Part shown: positions 1-10,379 of the stretch, one piece after another
Position numbering within the stretch: position 1 is the stretch's first letter
Layout of the letters: every line of letters starts with the position of its first letter
DNA from: Conidiobolus incongruus B7586
Taxonomy: Eukaryota > Entomophthoromycota > Entomophthoromycetes > Entomophthorales > Conidiobolaceae
Reading direction: 5' to 3'
Assembly (NCBI GenBank): GCA_000697335.1
Contig: JNEM01013928.1
Coordinates: 1-17,078, forward strand
DNA length: 17,078 nt
The notes under the pieces: generated by a model
Database searches by the model: none
What the model saw: the letters and a program-made list of their open reading frames with translations, nothing else
What the model was told of the DNA's origin: nothing
Position numbers and translations under genes: made by a program

Positions 1-108
1 TTTTATATCATTTAATAATTTATTTTTTAACTTTATTTTTAAAATTATATTATTATTTAATTTTTTCATTAAAATTATAATATTACTTTATAATCTAAAT
101 AATAGGAA

Positions 109-128
109 TTTTTTGTGATTAAAAATAA
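109..128 (+). repeat. Candidate left terminal inverted repeat
   Basis: TTTTTTGTGATTAAAAATAA here is matched with small gaps by the reverse complement of 1238-1257. It lies about 45 bases beyond the end of the transposase remnant, where a Tc1/mariner end would be. In DNA this AT-rich the match could be chance. Confidence 0.3.
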
Positions 129-171
129 TAAATATTTTAGTATATAAAAAGTGAAAATAAATATATAATAT

Positions 172-1165
172 AAAATTAATAATTTCTTTTATTTCTAATA
201 ACTTTTTGCTATATTTTTAGCAAAGATTTAACACTTAAAAAATAGTTCTTTTTATTAAAAACTAAAATTTGATGCTTTACAAACTAATTAAATTTTCTTA
301 TAGAAATTTTCTTTCTTGTAAGCTGGTTTTTTAATTACTTAAAACAATTATAATTATATAGGTTATAATCTAAAGAATATACTAGATATAATAATTTTTT
401 CTAGTTATTTTTAATTAGAAAGTTTTTTATAACTTTAGATTTATGTATTTTGCAATTATTATACAAAATAATAGGTTTTTTCAAATTATATTGAGAATAT
501 TAATTAGAAAGAGTTTTATTTAAAAAAAACTATAAAGTTTATTATTAATTGATTTTTCTTTAAAAATTAAATAAGAATAGCATATGCTATTATAATCTAC
601 TATAACAATTAATATTCACTTATCAATAAAATATTTATTTAAAAGAATTTGTAAAGGAGGTTAATTTAACTTAATCTAATACTTTGATTTATGTTTTAAT
701 AAAAGATTATACAAAAAAAATTAAGATTCATCAATTATAATAATTCATTGTAAAAACTTTGGTTTCTAGCTATATATTAGTAAGTTTTATTTAACACTAA
801 CTATTTTAATTCTTTTTAAGTTTTAATTAAATTATAAGATATATATTTTATATTTTTATTAATAATTTTTAATTTAAACTTTAATATATACAAAATACTT
901 ATGTAACTAATATTAAAATATCTTGATAATTCTCTAATTGAAATAAAAAAGTGTTTTTTAATATAACTTTTCATTTTATTAATTATTAGAAGAGTGATAG
1001 TTGAAATTAGTCTTTTAAATTTTAACAAGTTTTGGGTAGTTTTTCTTTTAACTTTAAAGTAATTTACCTAGTGATAAATTGTTGATTTAAATAATATTTT
1101 ATCATTAAAAATTACATGTAAATTCCAAATGATTTTAAAAGGTTTGTGGTTAAGTTTTACTAATA
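172..1165 (-). pseudogene. Tc1/mariner transposase remnant, nearly full length, inactivated
   Basis: The transposase would bind the element's ends and catalyse cut-and-paste movement. Reading the minus strand in pieces, I see an N-terminal section from about 1165 (..NHKPFKIIWNLH..). The longest open stretch, 816-1028, holds a second helix-turn-helix (SIRELSRYFNIS). A catalytic DES triad follows at 724-732, in a different frame. About 90 codons on, YNNCKIHKSKVIKNF matches the QDNAxxH block, with the second Asp codon (458-460) now AAT. The YSLDYNLYN block matches YSPDLNPIEN, and its Glu position (353-355) is also AAT. Exactly 34 residues separate these two sites, as in Tc1 elements. The C-terminal block LKNQLTRK and the tail KVIRNKRN end near 172. 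Many stops and at least two frame changes are present. Asp-to-Asn, Pro-to-Leu and Trp/Gln-to-stop changes fit G/C-to-A/T mutation. About 330 codons in all, near the family's usual 340. Confidence 0.78.
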
Positions 1166-1237
1166 CTAAAATAAAAAACTTTTGATACTTATTATTTAGT
1201 TTAAATATAATTAAATTAAATTACTAGTTTTAAAAAA

Positions 1238-1257
1238 TTATTTTTTTAATCAAAAAA
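1238..1257 (-). repeat. Candidate right terminal inverted repeat
   Basis: Partner of 109-128, read on the opposite strand as a T-run, GATT, an A-run and TAA. It lies about 75 bases outside the transposase N-terminal remnant. The support is positional as much as sequence-based. Confidence 0.3.
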
Positions 1258-1260
1258 ATA

Positions 1261-2339
1261 TTTTATATATATATAATTCAAAACTATTTATTTTCTTATT
1301 TGTTTTGTATATATTTTTTTATTTAAAACTAATAATATATTTGAAAAATCAGAAATTAAAAAATTTCCTATTTTTTTGATTCTATGGTAATAATATAAAA
1401 TATAATAAAAATATAAAATTAAAAATTATTAATATAATATTAGTTATAATTTTATAACTTTAGTTCTAATATCAATTTTAAATTATATTCATTATTTTGG
1501 TTTTAATTCAAGTAATATAACTTATAAACTAGAAATTAAACTTAATTATTATATTATATAGAATTATAGAATATATTATAATTATAATATTTTTAATTTT
1601 AAATTTTTATAAATTGATTTAACTTGAATTAATAAAAATTATTCATATCATGACTTAAATTTTAGTATTTCTCTAAATCCTAAATAATATTATATTTTAG
1701 TTTTATTTTACTATATATTATTTTTCATCCATTAATATTAATATTGTTTAATAAAAAGTTAATTTTGATTAAAATTTTTATATTAAATTTATCAATTATT
1801 TGAATCTAAATTTTAAGATATTTGTTTTATTATTAATAAACAATTTTTATATATTGGTATTAACTATAAAATTATATAATATATTGAATTTTTCAGAATT
1901 TTTAAAAATAAATAATATACTTTAAATATATTGATAATAGTTTATTATCACTGATATAGAGAAATAGATATTAATAATGTTATTATAACTCGAAAAAAAT
2001 CTATATCTAACTGATATGCTCTTATTATAATTGTTTATTATTTTTTTCACACAATTTTAAAATTAAATATTTGTTCAAATTCAACCTAAGTCCCATATTC
2101 ATTGTGATACCTGTGGCTTAAAATAAATGAGATTTTTTATAATAATTTCATATAGATTATAATCTGTGTAACAATATTTTAATATTGATTTGATGAATTT
2201 ATCATTAATTAATTGTATTAAGTTATATACAAAATTGATTATTTTGATTTAATACAGAATAGCTTATATAAATAAAATTCCTTTATTCCTAAAGTTTCAA
2301 AATATTTAAATTTTGAATTTTTAATAAGAATGAAATTAT
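1261..2339. other. AT-rich gene-free DNA
   Basis: Very AT-rich sequence with stops in all frames and no recognisable coding, tRNA or repeat family. The only local order I can see is the pair of inverted repeats at 1932-2007 (separate entry) and a slightly G+C-richer patch around 2075-2130. It may be further decayed repeat DNA, but no family signature survives. Confidence 0.6.
1932..2007. repeat. Two adjacent AT-rich inverted repeats
   Basis: TGATAATA at 1932-1939 and TATTATCA at 1943-1950 form a perfect 8-bp inverted repeat with a 3-base loop. Immediately after it, GATATAGA at 1953-1960 and TCTATATC at 2000-2007 form a second perfect 8-bp pair. That pair encloses a smaller TAATAA/TTATTA hairpin. 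Such pairs arise often by chance in AT-rich DNA, so no function is assigned. Confidence 0.3.
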
Positions 2340-2745
2340 AATTGAATCAAACAGGTAATCAGTCATCGATTGTCTATTCGATGGCATTGTAGGTCTTCTA
2401 GAGAGTAGGCTTGCAATAGAGATCACTTAGATTCAATAAAGCGGGCTAAGAACGACTAAAGAGATAATTTAAAGGATTTTATTAAAATATCAAGGTGTAG
2501 AGCTTGGCCCTGATCGAGATTATCCCTAAGCGAATAGGTGCCCAGTAACTATTTTATAGTGTGGTTGGTCTTTTGCCAATATGTTGAAACTCCAATTACT
2601 GTTATAGTCTTGAATTTTCCATTGTGCAAGGATTGTGCCTGGTATTTGTGAGTGGATTATATTCGAAATCATGACTGATGGTTAAAGTTGGATGGCGAGC
2701 GGACTTCCCGACCCAGGACGATATAGTTAGGACCTTTAAATAAAA
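2340..2745. other. G+C-richer non-coding island with stem-loops (unidentified)
   Basis: About 400 bases with clearly higher G+C than either flank and sharp edges. All frames are broken by stops, so it is not a simple coding exon. On the plus strand it begins with consecutive hairpins. CATCGA (2364-2369) pairs with TCGATG (2378-2383). ATTGTAGGTCT (2386-2396) pairs with AGGCTTGCAAT (2407-2417) over 11 pairs if G-U pairs are allowed. A smaller hairpin, GTTGG/CCAAT, lies at 2564-2580. A direct repeat ATTGTGC occurs twice, 11 bases apart, near 2620-2636. The G-U pairs work only in plus-strand RNA, which hints at a transcribed structured RNA. I do not recognise an RNA family. It could also be the last readable piece of an older repeat or a conserved regulatory block. 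Confidence 0.4.
2386..2417 (+). other. Predicted 11-bp RNA stem-loop
   Basis: The two arms 2386-2396 and 2407-2417 can form eleven consecutive pairs, four of them G-U, around a 10-base loop. A further 6-bp hairpin (2364-2383) lies two bases upstream. This is a hand-made pairing and was not tested for thermodynamic or evolutionary support. Confidence 0.35.
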
Positions 2746-3236
2746 AGTTGTAGTATATTTTCAGTTATATAAACATCGCATCATCTCTCATATTCCTTTT
2801 TGTTTATATTTTAATACAGCAATATTTTTTATTAGTACTAAATTGATTTAAATATCATATTGTTTTCTTATTATATTTACTGTAAAAAAATGAAAAATTC
2901 ACTAAATTCTAGTTAATCAAACAGAACAAATAGAGTTTCAAAAGATAATATTTATTATACCATTCTCAAAAATATAACAATATAATTTTTCAAGTGTATT
3001 ATATATTGGGTTGGATGAATTAATAAATTTTAAATACAATAGTATCTTTAGGTTTCATGGATTGTAAATCTGAATAGCTAAGAATATTTAACCATCGAAA
3101 ATTTAATATCATAATGATTGTAATCTGAATCAAATTTCTAATTCTAATTATATTAAGATATGAAACTGATTATAATAATAATAATTTGTAAATTTTGATA
3201 CTGTATTCCAATTATAAAGTGAATATAATATATAAT

Positions 3237-3278
3237 AGGTTAGATGCTTAGCATCAGGACAACCTCATATCACGTCCT
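3237..3278. other. Stem-loop with mutually exclusive partner arm
   Basis: AGGTT (3237-3241) pairs with AACCT (3261-3265) around an inner perfect stem, GATGCT (3243-3248) with AGCATC (3250-3255), whose single-base centre is T3249. AGGAC (3256-3260), inside the outer stem, is also complementary to GTCCT (3274-3278). Forming the second helix would disrupt the outer stem. This resembles alternative folds, but no coding sequence follows that it could control, and it may equally be a DNA binding palindrome. Confidence 0.35.
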
Positions 3279-4903
3279 TTTATTTATTTTAAAATATTCT
3301 TATAATATAATGATATTTTCTAATTTAATTATTATTTTATATTATTTCTTTTTTACCTAATCAAGGTCAGAGTTTTATAATATATGCAATATTGTTACCT
3401 GAAAAATTAAAGAATTTGAATATTTGGAATACTTTTAACTTGATAAAAAATAATATCAACTTAACATGCTGTGATATAAACTATTAATCAATATTTTTCT
3501 CAGATTTCTGTAAAATATTGATTAAAAATCAATATAAGAATGAAAATTGTTGGGGTTTGAGTATCAATATTTAGCATTATAAAAAGCGCTAACTAACAAA
3601 ATAGACTAATGTTCAATCATCTCTCAATCCATGATATTTTTTTGAAACTTGATTACAATTTCTTTCCAATATTTGCTTATGCCAGGCAATGATAAGTAAT
3701 AATACTATTGTTGTATTTTATAATAAGTTTTATAATTTAAAGATTGTTTGTTAACAAAGTACTTGAAATATGATTTAGTAAATTATTTATTAATCCTGTG
3801 TGTCTTAAAACTTACTGTTGTGATATTATAGCAGAGTATCTAGAAAAATTTCTATCTCTATCTTTATCACTTCTGGGCTTAATTAGTTGATTCAGTAAAT
3901 GATATCCTTTAATTATAGACTGAAAAGCCAGCTTTAATTAGAAATAATATTGGTTTAAGTATCAAATTGAGATAAACAGTTAATTATAAAATACAACACT
4001 ATTATTATTACATAAATAAGAAATTTTAAATTTTAATATTTTTATTATTATGTTTATATAATTTGATTATAAAATGATTAATTTTGTTATCATTGTAAAT
4101 AATTTCTACACAATCAAATCATTCATCTTTGTTACACCAGAGATATAAAAATTGAGTCATATTTATATAATTTAACGATAGTTTTAGCTCATAGTATTAT
4201 TCTAGATTTAAAATATAATTTTAATCAATTATACTTGTGATTTGGATATTTGCAACTGTTCACTATATTATCATTGTTAATAATTAGCCATAAAGTAATT
4301 TCATAGACTTCATTATTTAAAATTGAATACAGTATAAATTTTGAGGAAAAACATCAATTATATCAATAATACTTTAACTCTCAATAATAAAACGAAGATT
4401 ATTTTATTAAAGAATAAAAATTAAATCAATAAATGGAAAAATTACTATTAACTTTAAAGATTCACTAATAATTAATAGAGCTAAACTAATATTAAAAATT
4501 GAAATATATTTATTACAATTTAAAATTTAAAATGATAATATAAAAAATAAAATATGAGTGTTAATATAATTGGATTTTTTAATTTTTATTAAAATTTTAT
4601 GAAATATTATTAAAATAATAATTTATTTAATTTTTTTATTTTGAAAGTTAGGCCAAACTTATATCATTATACTCTAATTATTTTCACAATTCATAAAACC
4701 TACATAATATTAAAATAATCTAGATCTAAGATTCATATGATTAGTAATAATAGATTCAAGTTATTAGTAAAATTACTATTAAATATCAATTATTATTTTG
4801 TTTCGATGGTTTAAATTAACATAATATTAGCTGAATTACTTGTAATACATAATATTTCACAATTCTAATATATTAAAGTATACCTTAAATATGAGAAATA
4901 GTG

Positions 4904-4921
4904 TATATATATATATATATA
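4904..4921. repeat. (TA)9 microsatellite
   Basis: Nine uninterrupted TA units within AT-rich intergenic DNA. A looser TA-rich run follows at about 5092-5121. Confidence 0.85.
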
Positions 4922-6241
4922 ATATGTAAAATTAATGAATAAATTTAATCAATATAATTTTTGAAATATATGATCAATGATTAAATTAAATAATATTCAA
5001 TATTTTTTTTATTGTTAATTAAAAATAATCCTAATATGTAATTATCTATTGATAGTATTTTTATTTTTATTAATTAAAATTCAATTTTAACTATATATAT
5101 ATTTATATATTTATATATATAAAGTATATTGAATTTTAATTTAAAAGATTCTAATAAATTTAAATTATTTAAGATAAGGAAATATTCGGAATAATAATCT
5201 CAAAGTTTAAATATTATAAATTTATGATAAATTATAATTTAATAAAGAAAATTTTTTTTATCTCATACTATTGAAATTTGAAACAAAAAAAATTAAGAGT
5301 CTTAAAAATTATAAATAATAGAGAAATAATTCAAAAATACCATTAACGTGCTTTTAAAAGTGAATTTAATATTTCCGAATATATAGCATATTTAATTATT
5401 ATTAGCTAGAAATTCAAATAGTTTATTAATATATATTGATTTTATAATATTTTGAAAGTTTACCTGAAATGAATTTTTCAGTGTAAAATAGACTATTTTA
5501 AGTATGTAGTCAAATCAATTGGAATAATTATAAGTATAGAGATTGATTATTAGATTTATATATTTATTATATTTATTTCTCAATATCTAATACTCAGAAA
5601 CTAATCAATTGATTAAAATTATTTGATATATAGCAAAAGACTCTTAAAGCGAACTATGACATCAAATTTTAAATTATTTATGAATTTGAAAAGAAATATG
5701 AAGAAATATACACTATGTATTCTTATATCGATTAATTGAAATTTTCTATATAATTATTTTAACTTCTTTTACTCATTATTTGAACAGACCAATAGAAATC
5801 TTTTAATTCAATATTGGATGGAATCAATATTCAAATATATATAAAAGTAAAAATAAATCAATTTTATATTCAAAACAGTTAACAATTAATTATCAATTCC
5901 AGAAACTACAATATAGGTTAGTTTATAAGATAATTTAATTTATTAATGGTTATTATAAGCCTATATTCCTATAAATATTGTTGTTATATAATGCGATATT
6001 ATAAATTTTTATAATAGTTGAAGTTTAAGGAAATAGATGAATTTTAATTTAAATGGAAGGTAATTGAGAATCTATATGCTTATCAGAATAATTTCAATCT
6101 TTTTATACAAAATTTAAGTGATGATACTGTGGTTCTACTGATTGCTAATATAACGTTGATAATACACAAGGGTGTGAGTTGCTTGTGGTTTGTTTTGGTT
6201 TAGATTAATGTGCTTTGTTACGGGTTTCAAAGTGTTCAATG

Positions 6242-6256
6242 GTCTTCACAGAAGAC
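6242..6256. other. Perfect 6-bp hairpin, 3-base loop
   Basis: GTCTTC, loop ACA, GAAGAC. A related GGTCTTCA start recurs about 90 bases later, near 6335, followed by its own TGAAG arm. The island therefore holds two similar short hairpins. Confidence 0.4.
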
Positions 6257-6301
6257 TGAAGGTAATGATAAAAATATATTCAGACAATTGTTCTTTTACA
6301 G

Positions 6302-6324
6302 ATCATTTGTCGGCCGACAATGAT
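6302..6324. promoter_or_regulatory. G+C-rich palindrome, possible protein-binding site
   Basis: TGTCGGCCGACA at 6308-6319 is a perfect 12-base palindrome. It is extended by ATCAT (6302-6306) and ATGAT (6320-6324), with one unpaired T at 6307. With no room for a loop it is more like a two-fold symmetric binding site than an RNA hairpin. The inverted CGG/CCG half-sites are what fungal Zn2Cys6 regulators typically bind. That assignment is inference. Confidence 0.35.
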
Positions 6325-6431
6325 AAGTGTATTAGGTCTTCAGAAAAAATTGAAGTAGTGTGACGGATATTCAAGTGTTATGTCACCAAAAGGTAATAGA
6401 TTGGGAGGTGAAGTTGGCTAAGCTGATTATT

Positions 6432-6462
6432 ACCTAAGTAAGCACAATACCATTGCTTAGGT
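6432..6462 (+). other. Inverted repeat ACCTAAG/CTTAGGT
   Basis: Perfect 7-bp arms at 6432-6438 and 6456-6462 around a 17-base loop. A similar TTACCTA/TAGGTAA hairpin with a 4-base loop occurs at 16344-16361 in another island. It also competes with GGTAATA near 6391. Confidence 0.35.
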
Positions 6463-7955
6463 TATGTTTTATCTATTCCTCACTCATCCAATTTAATAAA
6501 TTTAGAGATTAATTAAATATAGTAACCCAATTAGAATGTTAGAAATTGGGATTGACGGCCCTATAATTTGAAAATTAATATATAAAAATCAAAATTTATA
6601 TAAGTTAGAAAAATTATGATATTGAAGTAAAATGAATTATATAATTTTAAAGATATTATTTAATGATAATTAGTAATAAAATAAATTATATATAATATTT
6701 TGCATTAATTAAATTAAAATCATAAAAACTTTTAATTTTTCATTTTTAAAAATTATGTAAGACAAACTTTATTAAATTATATATACTCTATTCCCATTAA
6801 TATTGATTTCTATTTAGATTTTTTTAAATTATTCGTATATATCTATTATATATTAACTAAATATATTTCATAAAAATAAAGTGGATATCAAATTTAAATC
6901 TAAATTTTTATATATGAACAAAAAAGTATTGCGTGATAAATGAATAAACAAATCATAAAATTCTTTAAAAAAATATATATTAAAGTTTGAGAAATTGATA
7001 AATTTTATAATAATAAAATATTGAAAATTTTCAAAAATTGATAATATTAAAATTTAACCTTTATTAATATTTTGCATAATTAAGCCGCTTTTTTTCTAAT
7101 ATTAAAATATAATCCAGAACAAAAGAAATATCAATATATTGTGTTATAATAAGTATAGTTAATTTTATTTATTATAAATTAAACTGGTTAATTAATTCAA
7201 TAAAACTATATTATCATCACTCAAAATAAAATTTATATCTATTTACATTGAAAATTTTAAAGTATTTCAATTAGTCTCAATTTTAACAATACATCTAAAA
7301 TATAAATTTTAATTTATATTAAATTTGGTTGTCAAAATATTTCAATTTTTTACAAACAAAACTAATTATATTTTAATTAATATTATATAACTGAATATTT
7401 TCTTTTAATTTGAAATATCTATTGATTAAATATTTAAATTATATAATAAATTTATTTAAAAGAGTATTTGAATTTTATATTATTTAATTTAGCTTTTTAT
7501 ATTTTAATTCATTATTTATATAAATAATCGAAATTATCACTAATTATTATTCTATTTGATTTAAAAACTTGTAATATAAACTCATGTTACTTTGAGTATT
7601 TAAATGATTAATAAATTTATAATATATACTTAATGTTTGCAATTTTTTAAGTTGGTTAATATACAATGATAATTTATTTAATAGTATCGATCACCTGTAT
7701 CGTTACATAAGAACACGTTTGAGAGTATATAATATATCATGGATTTGACACAGTAAAAGCCCAATCGATTAATTATTCTATTACTATTGTATTTCAATTT
7801 TCTTACCTAATATTATATTGTAAAGTGGATCAAATTTATGAAATGAATTGAGCTAAAATTTCAAACCAATTTTAAATATTTGATTTTATGGCATTAGTCA
7901 ATCAATGAAACGGACACTGAGTTTTGAATAAGTGGTTTTACTAATATTTATGTTG

Positions 7956-7979
7956 GTCAATTGATATATGTCAATTGAT
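7956..7979. repeat. Direct repeat of GTCAATTGAT
   Basis: GTCAATTGAT occurs at 7956-7965 and again at 7970-7979, a period of 14 bases. Each copy contains the palindrome TCAATTGA. Two phased copies of a symmetric word could be a regulator site. They also fit chance in AT-rich DNA. Confidence 0.3.
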
Positions 7980-8165
7980 TCGATGGATCTTAATTTCAGA
8001 GAGGTTATTATCATCTTATTTGTCAATATTGCATATCAAATTAATCAAAGAATCATCACAACACCCATTCAAATATTCTAATATTACTTAATGCATAGGT
8101 GTAATTAAAATATATATATATAATTTGCCATTATTAAATTTTTAATATAGATATTTTATTATACT

Positions 8166-8193
8166 TAATAATAATAACAATAATAATAATAAT
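8166..8193. repeat. (AAT)n microsatellite
   Basis: A run of TAA/AAT units with one C interruption. Confidence 0.75.
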
Positions 8194-9070
8194 GTTTAAA
8201 TTTTGATAATTTAATTAAATTGGTATCTAATATAAAAATCTAATTATTTACCAATTTATTAATTTTTAATGCATTTTATTTTATAAAGTTATGGGATTTA
8301 ATACTTGTAAATAGTTTTTTAAAAAAAATTATTTGATATTTAGAATCAAATATAATAGTATTATATATATATACCTGATAGTAAATAAATAATAAAATTA
8401 CATAAACTTGATAACATTACTAAATAATATTCATATATAATACCAAAGCATATTGATTAAAAAGCTATATTAAATCATGGTTTATTATTTAATTTTAATT
8501 AACAACAATTAAAGAATTATTATGAAAAGAGTAATTTAGGAATTTCCGAATTACTATTTAATTTTATGATTCATTTATATAAAAACTTTATTTAAAGTTA
8601 TTTCTTTTTTGTAAAGATAAATATTGATTGATAATTTTGTAATAATATTTGACAATATACAATAATGATATAATTAAATTAAATAGTACAATAAATTTAA
8701 ATTTATATAAAAATAAATTGGTTAAGCATATATAAATCTTAGGATCTAGAGTATATTATTAATTTATTAGAAAAATACAACATTTATTTAATTTGATTGA
8801 TCAGTAACTAATATGAATAATAAAATTTATTAAAATCGATAAAAGTAATGTATGATATAGGTTTGTTAATTGCAACGCTTCTTACTGAATAACCCATGTA
8901 ATTTTTAGAGTTAAATAAAGTTTTAGTTTCAAGATATACCTTTCTTTATCAACAGTCTTAATATTGGAATATATATGAAAAAATATATAGCAAATCACAA
9001 TTTTTTAAAAAAAATTATTTTTGTAAATTTTAATCTAAATTATTATATTTGAAAAAATATTAGGAATACA

Positions 9071-9084
9071 TATATATATATATA
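9071..9084. repeat. (TA)7 microsatellite
   Basis: Seven uninterrupted TA units. Confidence 0.8.
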
Positions 9085-10379
9085 ATTTTAAGATTAAAAG
9101 TTATATTATTTTTAAAATTGAAAAAAATTGCATAATTTAAATTATTTCAGGGGGAGATGAATTTTATGCAATATAATTTAATGTTAACAATTTTTTTACC
9201 TTTAATTGTCAATAAATTGAAACTATTGATTTTAATAAATAAAGCTTATCATTAATAACAAAAAGTCATAAATTTTAATAATTTAAATTAGAATAAAATA
9301 AAAGGGTTTCAGGATTTTTGAGTCAAAATTATTTGAAAAAATTTGATGAAAATATTGTATGTAGTGTATTTAGAGAGTTAATAAGATAAAATACATTTAA
9401 ATAGAATAGATTTAAAAATAATTGATCAAATTGGTTATTGTATATTAAATAGTATATGATTATTCAATGCTTAAATTATAACATATTATTTTTTTAATGG
9501 TGCTATAAATATGGTTTTATTTTTATTATTTTTTAATATCAATCATAATGATTAAACGTATGTGCGATCTAATGGAATTATTTAGAGACCAAAAATTACT
9601 ATAAAAATATATACATATCATAATAATAAAATAATCAATAGTGCAAAATATAGCTCACATACTAAGTGTCATTATAAAAATCTTTACGGTACTGATTAGT
9701 ACAAGGGAATATACACCACAAACGTTTAATTTGAAACAATCCAACGCATAATAAAATTAATAAGTTTCAAAATTCTTTTAATTAAAGGTATTAAATTGCC
9801 AAGAAAAAGATTAGCAATATTAATTAAAAAAAAGTTTTAAATTGAATAATTAAATAATAAAATTTTGCATTAAATTAAGTTTTTTTCAGTTAAAAAATTA
9901 AAAGTAATAGATTGATCACATATATTATACAAATATGTAATTTAATAGACGTATTAGAGCTAATGACCACAATATTCGAAATTGTCTCTAATGTAGATAA
10001 TATATAATTCTTCAAGTAATATTAGTATCAGAAAGGTGGTTGACTAACTTGATAATAATATAAGAGTGTTAAAATGACATTCAATTAATAATGGCGAAAA
10101 TTGGATTAATAAAATAATTGTACTTACTGAATTAAAAAAGATATTATGCTAATGATTTAATAGTAATAATCACAATAAAAAATTCAAATTATAATTATTA
10201 ATATCAAAATATAAATACTCTATTTTTGGTAAATGTTAATTTTTTTTAAAGAAAAATTTAATAATAACTGAGGTTTAATAAAACAAATACCTTTGAACCA
10301 CTAATAATCAAATACTCGGATAATGGCAGTTTGAAAAAAAAATTGATGGATAAATTTTATTTGAAATTCTCATTTGATT

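Larger units (their letters stand above)
107..1260 (-). mobile_element. Decayed Tc1/mariner DNA transposon (DD34E type)
   Basis: A cut-and-paste DNA transposon relic, recognised from its transposase remnant (separate entry). The outer limits are an estimate. A T-run followed by GATTAAAAA lies at 109-128, and a near-identical copy occurs on the opposite strand at about 1238-1257, just outside the two ends of the transposase. I take these as likely terminal inverted repeats. They give an element of about 1.15 kb, close to the usual 1.2-1.3 kb for this superfamily. The TA target duplication cannot be picked out because the flanks are almost all A and T. The body is as AT-rich as its surroundings and the reading frame is destroyed, so it is an immobile fossil. 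Superfamily confidence is high; the exact ends are weak. Confidence 0.72.
2746..6119. other. AT-rich gene-free DNA
   Basis: No protein, tRNA or rRNA gene is visible on either strand. Between about 2760 and 3960 the base composition is slightly less extreme. Promoter-like fragments occur there by eye (TATATAA near 2766; TATAAAAAG at 3578-3586), but no open frame follows them, so I do not call genes. The stem-loop at 3237-3278 and a (TA)9 run at 4904-4921 are listed separately. From about 3960 to 6119 I see only AT-rich sequence with TA and T-run microsatellite character. Confidence 0.6.
6120..6490. other. G+C-richer non-coding island with inverted repeats (unidentified)
   Basis: About 370 bases with more G, notably GTG/TGG runs on the plus strand, than the AT-rich flanks. 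No open frame of useful length crosses it. It contains several inverted repeats: GTCTTC/GAAGAC (6242-6256), a 12-base G+C-rich palindrome with extra arms (6302-6324), CTTCA/TGAAG (about 6338-6355), GGTAATA/TATTACC (about 6391-6435) and ACCTAAG/CTTAGGT (6432-6462). The last two share bases and cannot both form. Possible explanations are a structured RNA gene, a transcription-factor cluster, or an eroded repeat. I cannot choose between them from sequence alone. Confidence 0.4.
6491..10379. other. AT-rich gene-free DNA
   Basis: No gene is recognisable. A mildly G+C-richer patch lies at about 7680-8050 and contains the tandem motif at 7956-7979. The rest is AT-rich with short microsatellites: (TA)n at 8111-8122, (AAT)n at 8166-8193 and (TA)7 at 9071-9084. 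Isolated G-rich words, such as the run near 9149-9157, have no surrounding structure that I can see. Confidence 0.6.

Noticed and set aside
816-1028. A stand-alone small gene of 70 codons on the minus strand
   Set aside because: Its helix-turn-helix is simply the longest unbroken piece of the decayed Tc1/mariner transposase. Matching blocks continue on both sides of it.
2500-2545. Telomerase RNA template (TATCCCTAAG)
   Set aside because: The word only partly matches a template for TTAGGG repeats. It is not 1.5 repeat units long, and no pseudoknot or other telomerase RNA feature could be seen.
2690-2735. RNase P or MRP RNA on the minus strand
   Set aside because: CGGGAAGTCCG on the minus strand resembles the conserved GGAAGTCCG-type block, and a TATA-like word lies upstream on that strand. 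However, I could find no partner strand for helix P4, no conserved ACAG block in the right place, and no closing helix of the 5' and 3' ends.
2780-3626. Shared word ATCATCTCTCA at 2780-2790 and 3616-3626, each after a TATA-like motif
   Set aside because: A rough estimate for this composition gives about one such coincidence in a window of this size. Neither site is followed by an open frame.
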